This document shows, piece by piece, positions 14,062 through 21,865 of a DNA stretch of 23,692 bases (the stretch's first letter is position 1; each line of letters begins with the position of its first letter). This DNA is from an uncultured Collinsella sp. (GTDB lineage: Bacteria; Actinomycetota; Coriobacteriia; Coriobacteriales; Coriobacteriaceae): NCBI GenBank assembly GCA_958413895.1, contig CATYVQ010000022.1:1-23692 (forward strand). Reading direction: 5' to 3'. Both the position numbers and the translations under genes were made by a program. The notes beneath the pieces are model-generated. The model made no database searches. It was not told the DNA's origin and was given only the letters and a program-made list of their open reading frames with translations.

Positions 14062-14613
14062 ATGATTACCGTCATCATCGGCATCGTTGTTGTCATTGTG
14101 ATTGTCTGCGCCATCGCCGGCATCTACAACAACATGGTCACCAAGCGTAACCGCATCGATAACGCCTGGCAGAACATCGATACGCAGCTGCAGCGCCGCA
14201 ACGACCTGATCCCCAACCTGGTCGAGACCGTCAAGGGCTACGCCAAGCACGAGCAGGAGACGCTCTCCGCCGTGATCAGCGCGCGTAACACCGCCGTCAA
14301 GGCCACCACGCCCGAGGCCAAGATGGAAGCCGACAACGTGCTGACCGGTGCGCTGCGTCAGCTCTTCGCCGTAGCCGAGGCCTATCCCGATCTTAAGGCA
14401 AACACCAACTTTACGCAGCTGCAGGCATCGCTCGAGGATACCGAGAACAAGATTAGCTACGCACGCCAGAGCTACAACGATTGCGTGCTCAGCTACAACA
14501 ACGCCATTCAGACGTTCCCGGCTGTCATCTTTGCCGGCATCTTCCAGTTTAAGGAGCGCCAGGGCTTCGAGGCCGCCGAAGCAGCCCGCCAGGCCCCGAC
14601 CGTCAAGTTCTAG
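14062..14613 (+). CDS. lemA: LemA family membrane protein
   Basis: This 183-residue protein has one N-terminal membrane anchor (residues 2-22, VIIGIVVVIVIVCAIAGIY). The helical LemA domain follows: NRIDNAWQNIDTQLQRRNDLIPNLVETVKGYA (about 30-61), AVAEAYPDLKANTNF (103-117), and the strongly conserved LEDTENKISYARQSYNDCVLSYNN (124-147) then FP. These match the family along its full length. LemA proteins sit in the inner membrane with the helical bundle facing outward; their role is unsettled. ATG 14062 has GGAG about 8 nt upstream. No HtpX or TPM-domain partner lies next to it here. Confidence 0.92.
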   Translation: MITVIIGIVVVIVIVCAIAGIYNNMVTKRNRIDNAWQNIDTQLQRRNDLIPNLVETVKGYAKHEQETLSAVISARNTAVKATTPEAKMEADNVLTGALRQLFAVAEAYPDLKANTNFTQLQASLEDTENKISYARQSYNDCVLSYNNAIQTFPAVIFAGIFQFKERQGFEAAEAARQAPTVKF

Positions 14614-14649
14614 TAGTTTGGCAGCGCATCCTTAATCGGCCAAATGCAT

Positions 14650-14695
14650 AAACCGCCCCGTCGAATGCATACTTCGACGGGGCGGTTTCCTTTTT
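14650..14695 (+). terminator. Rho-independent terminator of lemA
   Basis: A 16-bp stem (AAACCGCCCCGTCGAA 14650-14665 with its complement 14673-14688) around a 7-nt loop is followed by CCTTTTT. It lies 37 bp after the lemA stop. Confidence 0.88.
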
Positions 14696-14718
14696 CGCGA
14701 AGGTCCCCCTCTAAGCGC

Positions 14719-14922
14719 CGTGCATTTTTAGGAGTATTCAACATAGCCAAGAGCTTCGGGCGCCACGATAAATGCCAAAGACCGCGAATGTCCCTGCAAA
14801 TCAAACGCTGTCAGCCCATAACCCCGCCCATCATCCGTAGAAAACATCGAGAAATCCCGATTTTTTTGCCCGAGGTCGGTATGCAGGGGCCTTCGATTGC
14901 AGAATACTCGCAAAAATGCACG
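14719..14922. mobile_element. MITE-like element with 21-bp terminal inverted repeats
   Basis: The ends 14719-14739 and 14902-14922 are inverted copies with 19 of 21 matches; the outermost parts read CGTGCATTTTT and AAAAATGCACG. The 204-bp element lies between the lemA terminator and the terminator of ilvE and carries no transposase. No clear target-site duplication is visible. A minus-strand frame through it (14728-15012) matches no family I recognise. A non-autonomous transposon remnant fits best; a structured RNA is possible. Confidence 0.55.
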
Positions 14923-14961
14923 TCGCCGCCACCCCCACATGGCGCGAACTAAAACAAAAGC

Positions 14962-15068
14962 GCGGCCTTCCTTTCCGGCGCACTCCGCAGGACGAAAGAA
15001 CCCCCGCCGCACGTAGTGCGCAGCGGGGGTTCTTTCATGTCCGAGGACGCGCCGGAAAGGAAGGTCGC
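14962..15068 (-). terminator. Nested hairpin terminator of ilvE
   Basis: The inner hairpin GAAAGAACCCCCGC (14994-15007) pairs with GCGGGGGTTCTTTC (15023-15036), continuing into CGCAC-GTA-GTGCG at the tip. It is wrapped by outer arms 14962-14981 and 15049-15068, which match at 19 of 20 positions (core CCTTCCTTTCCGGCGC). On the minus strand the outer arm is followed by GCGCTTTTGTTTT. It starts 26 bp after the ilvE stop. Confidence 0.8.
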
Positions 15069-15093
15069 CCTCGGGCCGGACAGCTAAGACAGC

Positions 15094-16146
15094 TTACGCG
15101 ACGGTGTAAACCCAGTTGTGCTTGTCCTCGACAGCACCAGACTGGATGCCAGTCAGGGTCTCGCGAAGCTTCTTCATCACAGGGCCGATCTCGGTGCAGC
15201 CAGCCGGGAAGGTCACGGTCTCGTCAGCGCCGTAGACCTTGTTGTCAATCTCGCCCACCGGGGAGATGACGGCAGCGGTGCCGCACAGGCCGCACTCCAC
15301 AAAGGTGCCGGCCTTGACCTCGGCCCACTCGACGGGGCGCTGATCGACGGTCATACCCAGGTCCTGAGCGACCTGAACGAGCGAACGACGAGTGATGGAG
15401 GGCAGGATGGAGTCGGTGTGCGACTGCGGAACGACGAGCGTGCCGTCCTCCTTCACGAACAGGACGTTGGCGCCGCCGGTCTCCTCGACATAGGTGCGGG
15501 ACTCGGAGTCGAGATACAGGTTCTCGGCATAGCCCTCGCGATGGGCCTCCATCGTGGGCTTAAGGGACATGGCGTAGTTCAGGCCGGCCTTGATGTTGCC
15601 GGTGCCGTGCGGTGCGGCACGGTCATACTCGGAAACGCGCAGCTTGACGGGCTTGAGGCCACCCTTAAAGTACGGACCGACCGGGGTCACGAGGATGCGG
15701 AACGTGTACTCAGGAGCGGGAGCCACGCCGATCACGTCACCGGAACCGATCATAAACGGACGCACGTACAGGGTCGCGCCGGAGCCGAAGGGCGGAACCC
15801 AGGCGGCGTTGGCAGAAACGACCTGCTTGACGGCCTCAACGAACTTGTCCTTGGGGAACGGGGGCATCTCGAGGCGCTGGGCAGAGTTATACATGCGCTC
15901 GGCGTTCATGTCGGGACGGAAGCAGACGATGCTGCCGTCCTCGGCGGTGTAGGCTTTCAGGCCCTCAAAGACCTCCTGGCAGTAATGGAAGATGCCGCCG
16001 CACTCGGAGACATGCAAGGTGTGGTCGGTGGTCAGGCCACCCTCGTCCCACTCGCCGTCCTTCCAATGGGCCTCGTAGCTGTAATCGGTCTTCATGTAGC
16101 CAAAGCCGAGGCTACCCCAATCGATATCCTTCTTCTCGACAGTCAT
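15094..16146 (-). CDS. ilvE: Branched-chain amino acid aminotransferase
   Basis: This 350-residue PLP enzyme catalyses the last step of Leu, Ile and Val synthesis and the first step of their breakdown, using glutamate/2-oxoglutarate. It is a fold-type IV aminotransferase. Lys186 in GTGNIKAGLNYA is the PLP Schiff-base residue. YCQEVFEGLKAY (55-66), RPDMNAERM, TLYVRPFMIG (125-134), EETGGANVLFV (221-231) and CGTAAVISPVG are conserved. Length and motifs fit the IlvE type II (eukaryote-like) branch. ATG 16146 has AAGGAG 7 nt upstream. The open frame continues to 16296, but that stretch is Arg-rich, with no ribosome site, and is taken as leader. A TACAAT -10 candidate lies at 16300-16305. Confidence 0.95.
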   Translation of the reverse strand: MTVEKKDIDWGSLGFGYMKTDYSYEAHWKDGEWDEGGLTTDHTLHVSECGGIFHYCQEVFEGLKAYTAEDGSIVCFRPDMNAERMYNSAQRLEMPPFPKDKFVEAVKQVVSANAAWVPPFGSGATLYVRPFMIGSGDVIGVAPAPEYTFRILVTPVGPYFKGGLKPVKLRVSEYDRAAPHGTGNIKAGLNYAMSLKPTMEAHREGYAENLYLDSESRTYVEETGGANVLFVKEDGTLVVPQSHTDSILPSITRRSLVQVAQDLGMTVDQRPVEWAEVKAGTFVECGLCGTAAVISPVGEIDNKVYGADETVTFPAGCTEIGPVMKKLRETLTGIQSGAVEDKHNWVYTVA

Positions 16147-16299
16147 GTGTCGCTCCTTACATACACAGTTGCATACACGCGAACTCGCACGCAAGGACCG
16201 AGGCCGACCGCGTCGCAACGTCGCACGCCCGGAGCGTAGAGCCGGACGGGACACGCGAACAGCATCAAAGCCGATGGCACGTCGATTCGCATGCACGAG

Positions 16300-16305
16300 A
16301 TTGTA
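16300..16305 (-). promoter_or_regulatory. Candidate -10 box of ilvE
   Basis: TACAAT on the minus strand predicts a transcript start near 16293 and a leader of about 147 nt before ATG 16146. The -35 region (TTTATC, 16-bp spacer) is weak. The leader is long for this window. Confidence 0.45.
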
Positions 16306-16375
16306 CTCCCCGTACGCGTCTGATAAAACGCTTTTCTTTAACTAAGTAAAGTATTTTCATTTGAACGAAGCTAGA

Positions 16376-16407
16376 GAGGCCCGCCACCGTAAGCGGTGAC
16401 GGGCCTC
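16376..16407 (-). terminator. Hairpin after the DedA gene
   Basis: GAGGCCCG (16376-16383) pairs with CGGGCCTC (16400-16407), and inside it ACCG pairs with CGGT past a 2-nt internal mismatch. It lies 30 bp after the minus-strand stop at 16437. No T-run follows, so intrinsic termination is only likely, not certain. Confidence 0.6.
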
Positions 16408-16436
16408 AACGACACTATTATTCGCGCCGGCTCGAG

Positions 16437-17084
16437 TTAGGCGTTCTTTTTGCCCAGCTTGGCCTTGACCAAACCGACCACGGTCGGGATGATCGACACG
16501 GCGACGATGCCGACGATCAGCAGCTCAAAGTGCTCCTGCACAAAGGGGATGCCGCCAAAGAAGTAGCCCAGCAGCGTGAAGAGCGTCGACCAGGTAATGC
16601 CACCCAGTACGTTAAAGATGACAAAGTTGCGCCAGTGCATGCCACCCATGCCGGCGATGAAGGGCACAAAGGTGCGGATAAACGGGAAGAAGCGGCCCAG
16701 GAAGATGGCCAGGTGGCCCCATTTATCGAGAAACGCCTCGGACTTCTCGATGCGCTCGGGCGTCATGGCCTTGACCTTGCCCGAAGCGATAATCTTTTTG
16801 CCAAAGAAGTGACCGATCATAAAGTTGCACTGGTCGCCCAGGATGGCAGCAGCCCATGCGACGGCCAGCAGGGCCACGATGTTAAAGCCACCGTTATGGG
16901 CAAAGAAGCCCGAAGCAAACAGCAGCGAATCGCCAGGGAGAAACGGGAAGAACACCACGCCCGTCTCAATGAAGATAATGAGGAACACGCAGCCGTAGGC
17001 CATAAGCGGGCCGGCGGCGATCCAGCTGGCAATCGCGGTGCGCGGGTCTTTGAGCAGCTCGGCGATAAAATTGATGAAACCCAT
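16437..17084 (-). CDS. DedA family membrane protein
   Basis: This 215-residue polytopic membrane protein belongs to the DedA/VTT family, whose members move lipids such as undecaprenyl phosphate or phospholipids across the membrane. Family residues are visible: Glu40 in FIIFIETG-type sequence, FLPGDSLLFASG (48-59, with Asp52), GRFFPFIRTFVPFIAGMGGM (130-149, with Arg131 and Arg137) and GGITWS (161-166). Five or more hydrophobic segments are present. ATG 17084 has GAGAGG 9 nt upstream; 28 further in-frame codons upstream lack a ribosome site and overlap a TATACT promoter candidate (17131-17136). It stands alone between ilvE and cysE. Confidence 0.92.
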   Translation of the reverse strand: MGFINFIAELLKDPRTAIASWIAAGPLMAYGCVFLIIFIETGVVFFPFLPGDSLLFASGFFAHNGGFNIVALLAVAWAAAILGDQCNFMIGHFFGKKIIASGKVKAMTPERIEKSEAFLDKWGHLAIFLGRFFPFIRTFVPFIAGMGGMHWRNFVIFNVLGGITWSTLFTLLGYFFGGIPFVQEHFELLIVGIVAVSIIPTVVGLVKAKLGKKNA

Positions 17085-17130
17085 GAAGTAAAACCTCTCA
17101 GTTGCGGGCGCGGATACGTCCAAGTTGACC

Positions 17131-17136
17131 AGTATA
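17131..17136 (-). promoter_or_regulatory. Candidate -10 box of the DedA gene
   Basis: TATACT on the minus strand, 46 bp upstream of ATG 17084. No good -35 box is visible. Confidence 0.4.
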
Positions 17137-17260
17137 CGGTTGCGACGCCCCCTCGTGCGCAACCCCACAAAAGCATGACTCCATTACCAGCAAGTTTGCA
17201 TAACTGACACTTGTCGTGCAAAGCCGCCAAGATTGTCCTTCCTAATCCCTAGCGAATCGC

Positions 17261-17266
17261 TATACT
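17261..17266 (+). promoter_or_regulatory. Candidate -10 box of cysE
   Basis: TATACT lies 41 bp upstream of the GTG start. Just before it is the near-palindrome AGCGAATCGCT (17251-17261), and AATCGC recurs at 17273. This could be a regulator site overlapping the promoter, but no regulator can be named. Confidence 0.45.
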
Positions 17267-17307
17267 TTACTGAATCGCATTGCCATGGCGCTAAGGGAGG
17301 GCAGCCG

Positions 17308-18012
17308 GTGAGCTTCATCAACACCATTCGCGAGGACATCAAGACCGTCCAGGCGCAGGACCCCGCCGCGCAAAACGGTCTGGTCATCTTCCTTTCCTAT
17401 CCTGGCCTGCACGCCAAGTGGAACCACGTGCCCGAGCACTGGCTCTGGGAGCACGGTCATCGCTCGCTCGCCCGTGTGCTCTCGCAAATCACCCGCCACA
17501 TCACCGGCGTCGAGATTCACCCTGCCGCGCAAATCGGCAAGCATTTCTTTATCGACCACGCCATGGGCGTCGTCATCGGCGAAACCACCATCGTGGGCGA
17601 CAACTGCGTGCTCTACCAGGGCGTCACACTCGGCGGTACCGGCAACGAAACCGGCAAGCGCCACCCCACCCTGGGCAACAACGTCACCGTGGGCACGGGC
17701 GCCAAGGTGCTCGGCAACATTCGCATCGGCAACAACGTCAAGATTGGCGGCAACTCGGTCGTCGTTAAGGACGTGCCCGACAACTGCACCGTCGTTGGCG
17801 TGCCAGGACGCATCATCAAGCGCAACGGCTGCCGCGTGTTCGAGGAGAGCTTCGACGCCAAGCAGCATCGCGAGTACATGCCTGACGCCGCCGCCGAGCA
17901 GTCCGCGCTCAACCGTCAAGGCATCACCGAGAACGCCCGCCGCGTCAAGGAACTCGAGCGGGAGATAGCCGAGCTCAAGGCCCTCGTCGCCAAACTTGTG
18001 GACGAGCACTAG
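17308..18012 (+). CDS. cysE: Serine O-acetyltransferase
   Basis: This 234-residue enzyme transfers acetyl from acetyl-CoA to serine, giving O-acetylserine for cysteine synthesis. After an N-terminal helical part (about 1-65, including HAKWNHVPEHWLW), a left-handed beta-helix of hexapeptide repeats runs about 66-170 (VEIHPAAQIG, VVIGETTIVGDNCVLYQGVTLGG, VTVGTGAKVLGNIRIG). The FIDHAMGVVIGET segment carries the active His84; KRHPTLGNNV carries His119. A heptad C-terminal helix (about 208-231) follows. It is the short EpsC/SrpH-like type. GTG 17308 has AGGGAGG 7 nt upstream; no in-frame ATG fits. No cysK partner is adjacent. A terminator follows at 18052-18086. Confidence 0.93.
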   Translation: MSFINTIREDIKTVQAQDPAAQNGLVIFLSYPGLHAKWNHVPEHWLWEHGHRSLARVLSQITRHITGVEIHPAAQIGKHFFIDHAMGVVIGETTIVGDNCVLYQGVTLGGTGNETGKRHPTLGNNVTVGTGAKVLGNIRIGNNVKIGGNSVVVKDVPDNCTVVGVPGRIIKRNGCRVFEESFDAKQHREYMPDAAAEQSALNRQGITENARRVKELEREIAELKALVAKLVDEH

Positions 18013-18051
18013 GAACGCGAGCGGCACAAAACAACATCGGCACCGACGCAA

Positions 18052-18086
18052 AAGGCGCGCCGGGGAATCCATCCCCGGCGCGCCTT
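18052..18086. terminator. Bidirectional terminator between cysE and ABC exporter 2
   Basis: A perfect 15-bp stem (AAGGCGCGCCGGGGA 18052-18066 with 18072-18086) around a 5-nt loop serves two convergent genes. The minus-strand side is followed by TTTGCG; the plus side has only ATTT. Confidence 0.8.
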
Positions 18087-18097
18087 ATTTCCAATGC

Positions 18098-18120
18098 GAC
18101 AAAGGGGTCGTCCCTTTGTC
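18098..18120. repeat. Small palindrome GACAAAGGG-GTCGT-CCCTTTGTC
   Basis: A perfect 9-bp inverted repeat with a 5-nt loop sits 3 bp beyond the exporter stop codon (18124-18126). It has no T-run of its own but adjoins the stronger hairpin at 18052-18086. It may be a stabilising 3' hairpin or an intergenic repeat. Confidence 0.55.
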
Positions 18121-18123
18121 ACG

Positions 18124-20127
18124 TTATGCGAACTGGCTCAAGTAGAGGTCGGCATAAGCGCCCTCGGCAGCCAGCAGCTCCTTATGCGTGCCCTGCTCGA
18201 TGATATTGCCGTGATCCATGACCAGGATGAGGTCGGCATCCACGATCGTCGACAGGCGGTGCGCGATCACAAAGCTGGTGCGCCCACGCATGAGCGCGTC
18301 CATGGCGCGGCCGATAGCAAGCTCGGTGCGCGTGTCCACGCTCGACGTCGCCTCGTCCAGGATGAGAATCGCCGGGTTGTTGAGCAGCACGCGCGCAATG
18401 GTCAGCAGCTGGCGCTGGCCCTGGCTAATGCTCTCGGCATCGTTGGCCACCCGCGTGTCATAACCCTGCGGCATGGTGCGCACAAAGAAGTCGACCTGCG
18501 CGGCGCGTGCGGCCGCCACAATCTCCTCGCGCGTTGCCTCGGGGCAGCCGTAGGCGATGTTTTCGGCAATCGTTCCATCGAACAGCCAGGCGTCCTGCAG
18601 CACCATGCCAAACTGTTGGCGCAGCTCGCCGCGGTCCATACGGCTCGTATCCACACCGTCAAGCGTTATGCGGCCGCCGTCGATCTCGTAAAAGCGCATG
18701 AGCAGGTTGATGAGCGTGGTCTTGCCCGCGCCCGTGGTTCCCACCACCGCAATCTTCTGACCCGGCTCGGCGGTAAACGACACGTCGCGCATGAGCGGCT
18801 TGTCGGGCGAGTAACCAAAGCGCACGTGCTCAAAGGCGACGCGGCCCTCCACCTTGCCCGGCAGCTTGGCGGCATCGGCCGGCAGCGGGTCGGCCTCCAT
18901 CTCGGGCTCGTCGAGCAGGTCGAACACGCGCTCCGCACTCGCCAGCGCGCTCTGCAGCGAGTTAAAGGTAAACGACAGCTGCGTCATGGGTTCGGACGCC
19001 TCATAGATAAACTGGAAGAACGCCTGGAACACGCCGACGGTCATATGGCCGGCGACCAGCATGCTGCAGCCCACGAGCGCAATCACAATCTGCGCCAAAC
19101 GGCCGATAAAGCGCACCGCAGGGCCGACGGCATTGATCATAAAGTCGGCCTTGGTACTCACGCGCGCTAGCTCCCTCGAGGCCTCATGCACTTCGGCAGA
19201 ACTCTGCCGCTCGCGGTTAAACGCGCGAATCACCAGTCGGCCCGAATAGCCTTCCTCGACCGCACTCGTAATCTTGGACACCCACTCCTGGCGCTCACCG
19301 GTCACGTCATGCGTGCGGCGCGAGACCACTTTGGTCACCAGCAGCGACAACGCCATAAAGAACAAAAAGACCAGCGTGAGCGGCACGCTAAACACAAACA
19401 TCACGCCCACGGCGCCCACCACGGTGCCGATCGACACCAGCAGCTGCAGCAATCCGCGCTGCATGCTTTCGGACATCTTGTCCAGGTCGTTGGTCGCGCG
19501 GCTGACGACCTCGCCGGGACGATGCGCGTCAAAATAGGAGAGCGGCAGACGGTTGAGCTTTTGCGCGATGCGATTACGCAGGCGCAGGTTGAGGCGTTCG
19601 GCCACACTCGACATCAAAAAGCTCTGGAGCGCGTAGAACGAGGCGGCGGCCGTCCAGATCATAAAGTAGATGAAGATAGTCCTGCCGCAGTTCTCCCAGG
19701 TGATGCTGAAGGTGGTGTCGTTAGCAAACGCCAGCTTTACGTGTCCCCACAGCTCGTCGATCACGCGGGCGCTGTAAGCCGGCGCCGCGGTGTTAAAGAT
19801 GACGTAGAACACGATGCTCGCGAACACGAGATAGAAGCGCCAGTGATCGCCGGCAGCCTCGCTCCACAGACGGCGCACCGTCGCCCGGGTGTCGCGGGGC
19901 TTCTCGTCCTCGTCCTCATCGTCCACATCGCGCATGCGCTCTGCCTCAGCGCGGGCGCGCTCGTCCTCGGCGCGTTCGTTTTCCTCGTAGAGCGCTTGGC
20001 GGCGAGCCTCGCGTTCAGCCGCAGCCTTGGCGGCATCGTCCAGACCGGGCGCGACCGCCGCCTCCTCAGCCGTCCCTGCTGCCACGACGTCATCAACGAC
20101 GCCCTGCTTCTTGAGCTCCTCGGTCAT
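18124..20127 (-). CDS. ABC exporter subunit with catalytic ATP site (pair 2)
   Basis: This 667-residue half-transporter pairs with the 20129-21865 product. It has an unusual N-terminal cytoplasmic extension of about 85 residues, rich in Glu, Asp, Ala and Arg (DVDDEDEDEKPRD), probably helical. The membrane domain spans about 90-395 and the ATPase domain about 428-667. Motifs are Walker A GTTGAGKT (463-470), Q-loop Q511, signature ISQGQ (567-571), Walker B LILDE (588-592) and H-loop His623. Glu and His are intact; the signature is altered. ATG 20127 begins 1 nt after the upstream stop, with GGGAGG 8 nt upstream, which is a coupled arrangement. GTG 20136 is a less likely start. Substrate unknown. 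Confidence 0.92.
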   Translation of the reverse strand: MTEELKKQGVVDDVVAAGTAEEAAVAPGLDDAAKAAAEREARRQALYEENERAEDERARAEAERMRDVDDEDEDEKPRDTRATVRRLWSEAAGDHWRFYLVFASIVFYVIFNTAAPAYSARVIDELWGHVKLAFANDTTFSITWENCGRTIFIYFMIWTAAASFYALQSFLMSSVAERLNLRLRNRIAQKLNRLPLSYFDAHRPGEVVSRATNDLDKMSESMQRGLLQLLVSIGTVVGAVGVMFVFSVPLTLVFLFFMALSLLVTKVVSRRTHDVTGERQEWVSKITSAVEEGYSGRLVIRAFNRERQSSAEVHEASRELARVSTKADFMINAVGPAVRFIGRLAQIVIALVGCSMLVAGHMTVGVFQAFFQFIYEASEPMTQLSFTFNSLQSALASAERVFDLLDEPEMEADPLPADAAKLPGKVEGRVAFEHVRFGYSPDKPLMRDVSFTAEPGQKIAVVGTTGAGKTTLINLLMRFYEIDGGRITLDGVDTSRMDRGELRQQFGMVLQDAWLFDGTIAENIAYGCPEATREEIVAAARAAQVDFFVRTMPQGYDTRVANDAESISQGQRQLLTIARVLLNNPAILILDEATSSVDTRTELAIGRAMDALMRGRTSFVIAHRLSTIVDADLILVMDHGNIIEQGTHKELLAAEGAYADLYLSQFA

Positions 20128-20128
20128 G

Positions 20129-21865
20129 CTACTCACCTCCCTTCATCTGCGATTCCGCGATGGCGCGGTACACATCGCAGGTCTCCATCAGCTCGTCGTG
20201 CGTGCCTAGGCCCACGACCTCGCCATCCTTGAGTACCACGATCTGGTCGGCATGCAGAATGGTCGAGATACGCTGCGCGATGATGAGCACCGCGGCATCG
20301 CGCGTTTCGTCCTGCAGCGCATGGCGCAGGGCGGCATCGGTCTTGAAGTCCAGGGCCGAGAAGCTATCGTCGAAGATATACAAATCAGCGTGCTTCATGA
20401 GCGCACGGGCAATGGCCAGGCGCTGACGCTGACCGCCCGAGAAGTTCGTACCGCCCTGCGCCACCGGGGTATCGAGTCCCTGCGGCTGATCGAGCACAAA
20501 GGTGCTCTGGGCAACCTGCAGCGCGTGAAGCATGTCGGCCTCGGTCGCACCCTCGTTGCCATAGCGCAGGTTGCTCGCCACCGTGCCCGAGAACAGCCAC
20601 GCCTTCTGCGGCACGTAAGCGATATGCCCGCGAATCTCATCTTGCGAAAGGTCGCGCAGATCAACGCCGTCCAGGCGAATGGCGCCCTTCGAGGCATCGT
20701 GGAAACGCAACAAGAGCTTGGCCACCGTCGATTTGCCCGATCCCGTCGAGCCCACAATCGCCGTGGTCTGGCCACGGCGGCAGGCAAAGCTCAGGTCGCA
20801 CAGGGTGTCCTCGTCGGCATCGTCAAAACGGAACGACATATGGTCGAACACGGCGACCGCGTCGGCACCGTCCTTTGAGTCGGACGCGCACGTGTCCAGC
20901 GTTCGCTCGCCATCGACGATACTCGGCTCAATCTCCAGCACTTGTTGTGCACGGTTGAGGCAAGCCGCGGCACGCGGCAACGTCAGAATCACCATCTGCG
21001 CCATCATCACAAAGAACAGGATCAGAAGCGCGTATTCCAACACGGCCGAGATGCTGCCGATTTGCATGGCGTGGACGCCTACGCGATTGCCTCCCACCCA
21101 CAGTACCGCCACCTCGGCGATATTCATCAGAAAGAAGGTGGAGCTATCGAGACCCACAAACAGGTGGTTGACCTTGATGGCGTTGGCCGCGTAATCGCTA
21201 AACACCTCGTCTAGGCGCTGCTCCTCATGGCGCTCCTTATTAAACGCTCGGATGACGCGCACGCCCACGATGTTTTCGCGCAGCACCACGTTCATACGGT
21301 CGATAAAACTCTGCAGGCGCATAAAAATCGGCGCTGCATTGGCAACCGTAAAGACCGCCGCCACCAGCACAATCGCAACGACTACGCCCAGAAGCGTGCC
21401 CATGGCAGGATCGATAAACCAGGCGAAGATGATGCCCGCCACAGCCAAGAACGGCACCGGCAGCACCAGCTGAATCGTCTGCAGAATCGCCTGCTGAATC
21501 ACGTTGATGTCGTTGAGCGAGCGCGTGATCATCGAACCCGTACCAAAGCGCTCAAAGTCGCTGGCGGACAGCTCGAGCGACTTATCGTAGACGGCGTTGC
21601 GAATGTCGCAGGCCACATTGGCCGCCAGACGGGCCGAAAGATAGCAGCCCAGCACCGCGCCGCCACTGGCCATGCCGGTCGCGATGAGCATATACACGCC
21701 GTTGCGCAAGATGTAGTCGATATCGCCCGTCGTGATGCCCGTGTTGACCATATTCGCCAACATCGTGGGCACCAGCAGCGTGCCGACGTTATCTATCAGC
21801 AGCACAAACAGCGTCACTGCAATCAGCCCGCGATACGGCCTCATAAACCTCATTAAGAGTCGCAT
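20129..21865 (-). CDS. ABC exporter subunit with degenerate ATP site (pair 2)
   Basis: This 578-residue half-transporter is second in the MarR operon. Membrane segments lie at about 12-300 and the ATPase domain at about 335-578. Walker A GSTGSGKS (372-379), Q-loop Q420 and signature FSGGQ (475-479) are good. Walker B is LYIFDD (495-500), with Asp500 for Glu, and the H-loop is Gln531 (IIAQRIST). The subunit should bind but hardly hydrolyse ATP at its own Walker site, and it lends FSGGQ to the partner's active site. ATG 21865 overlaps the MarR gene by 13 bp with AAGGGGAG just upstream; ATG 21853, overlapping the MarR stop as TAATG, is an alternative. It is closely similar in layout to the 7349-9214 product. 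Confidence 0.92.
   Translation of the reverse strand: MRLLMRFMRPYRGLIAVTLFVLLIDNVGTLLVPTMLANMVNTGITTGDIDYILRNGVYMLIATGMASGGAVLGCYLSARLAANVACDIRNAVYDKSLELSASDFERFGTGSMITRSLNDINVIQQAILQTIQLVLPVPFLAVAGIIFAWFIDPAMGTLLGVVVAIVLVAAVFTVANAAPIFMRLQSFIDRMNVVLRENIVGVRVIRAFNKERHEEQRLDEVFSDYAANAIKVNHLFVGLDSSTFFLMNIAEVAVLWVGGNRVGVHAMQIGSISAVLEYALLILFFVMMAQMVILTLPRAAACLNRAQQVLEIEPSIVDGERTLDTCASDSKDGADAVAVFDHMSFRFDDADEDTLCDLSFACRRGQTTAIVGSTGSGKSTVAKLLLRFHDASKGAIRLDGVDLRDLSQDEIRGHIAYVPQKAWLFSGTVASNLRYGNEGATEADMLHALQVAQSTFVLDQPQGLDTPVAQGGTNFSGGQRQRLAIARALMKHADLYIFDDSFSALDFKTDAALRHALQDETRDAAVLIIAQRISTILHADQIVVLKDGEVVGLGTHDELMETCDVYRAIAESQMKGGE

Noticed and set aside
13863..14123. N-terminal extension of the TetR regulator
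   Set aside because: It overlaps the lemA start, reads as Met/Thr-rich low-complexity sequence, and family members begin near residue 88 of the long frame.
14728..15012. Minus-strand 94-residue gene
   Set aside because: It runs across the TIR-bounded element and part of the ilvE terminator, has no ribosome site that I trust, and matches no family.
15118..16239. Plus-strand 373-residue open frame
   Set aside because: It is antisense to ilvE, whose motifs and ribosome site are clear.
16147..16293. T-box or other amino-acid riboswitch before ilvE
   Set aside because: No T-box consensus and no specifier-loop arrangement could be seen in the leader.
16147..16296. N-terminal extension of ilvE
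   Set aside because: It is Arg-rich, without a ribosome site, while ATG 16146 has a strong AAGGAG and the usual family start.
17260..18072. Minus-strand 270-residue open frame
   Set aside because: It is antisense to cysE and lacks any known motif.
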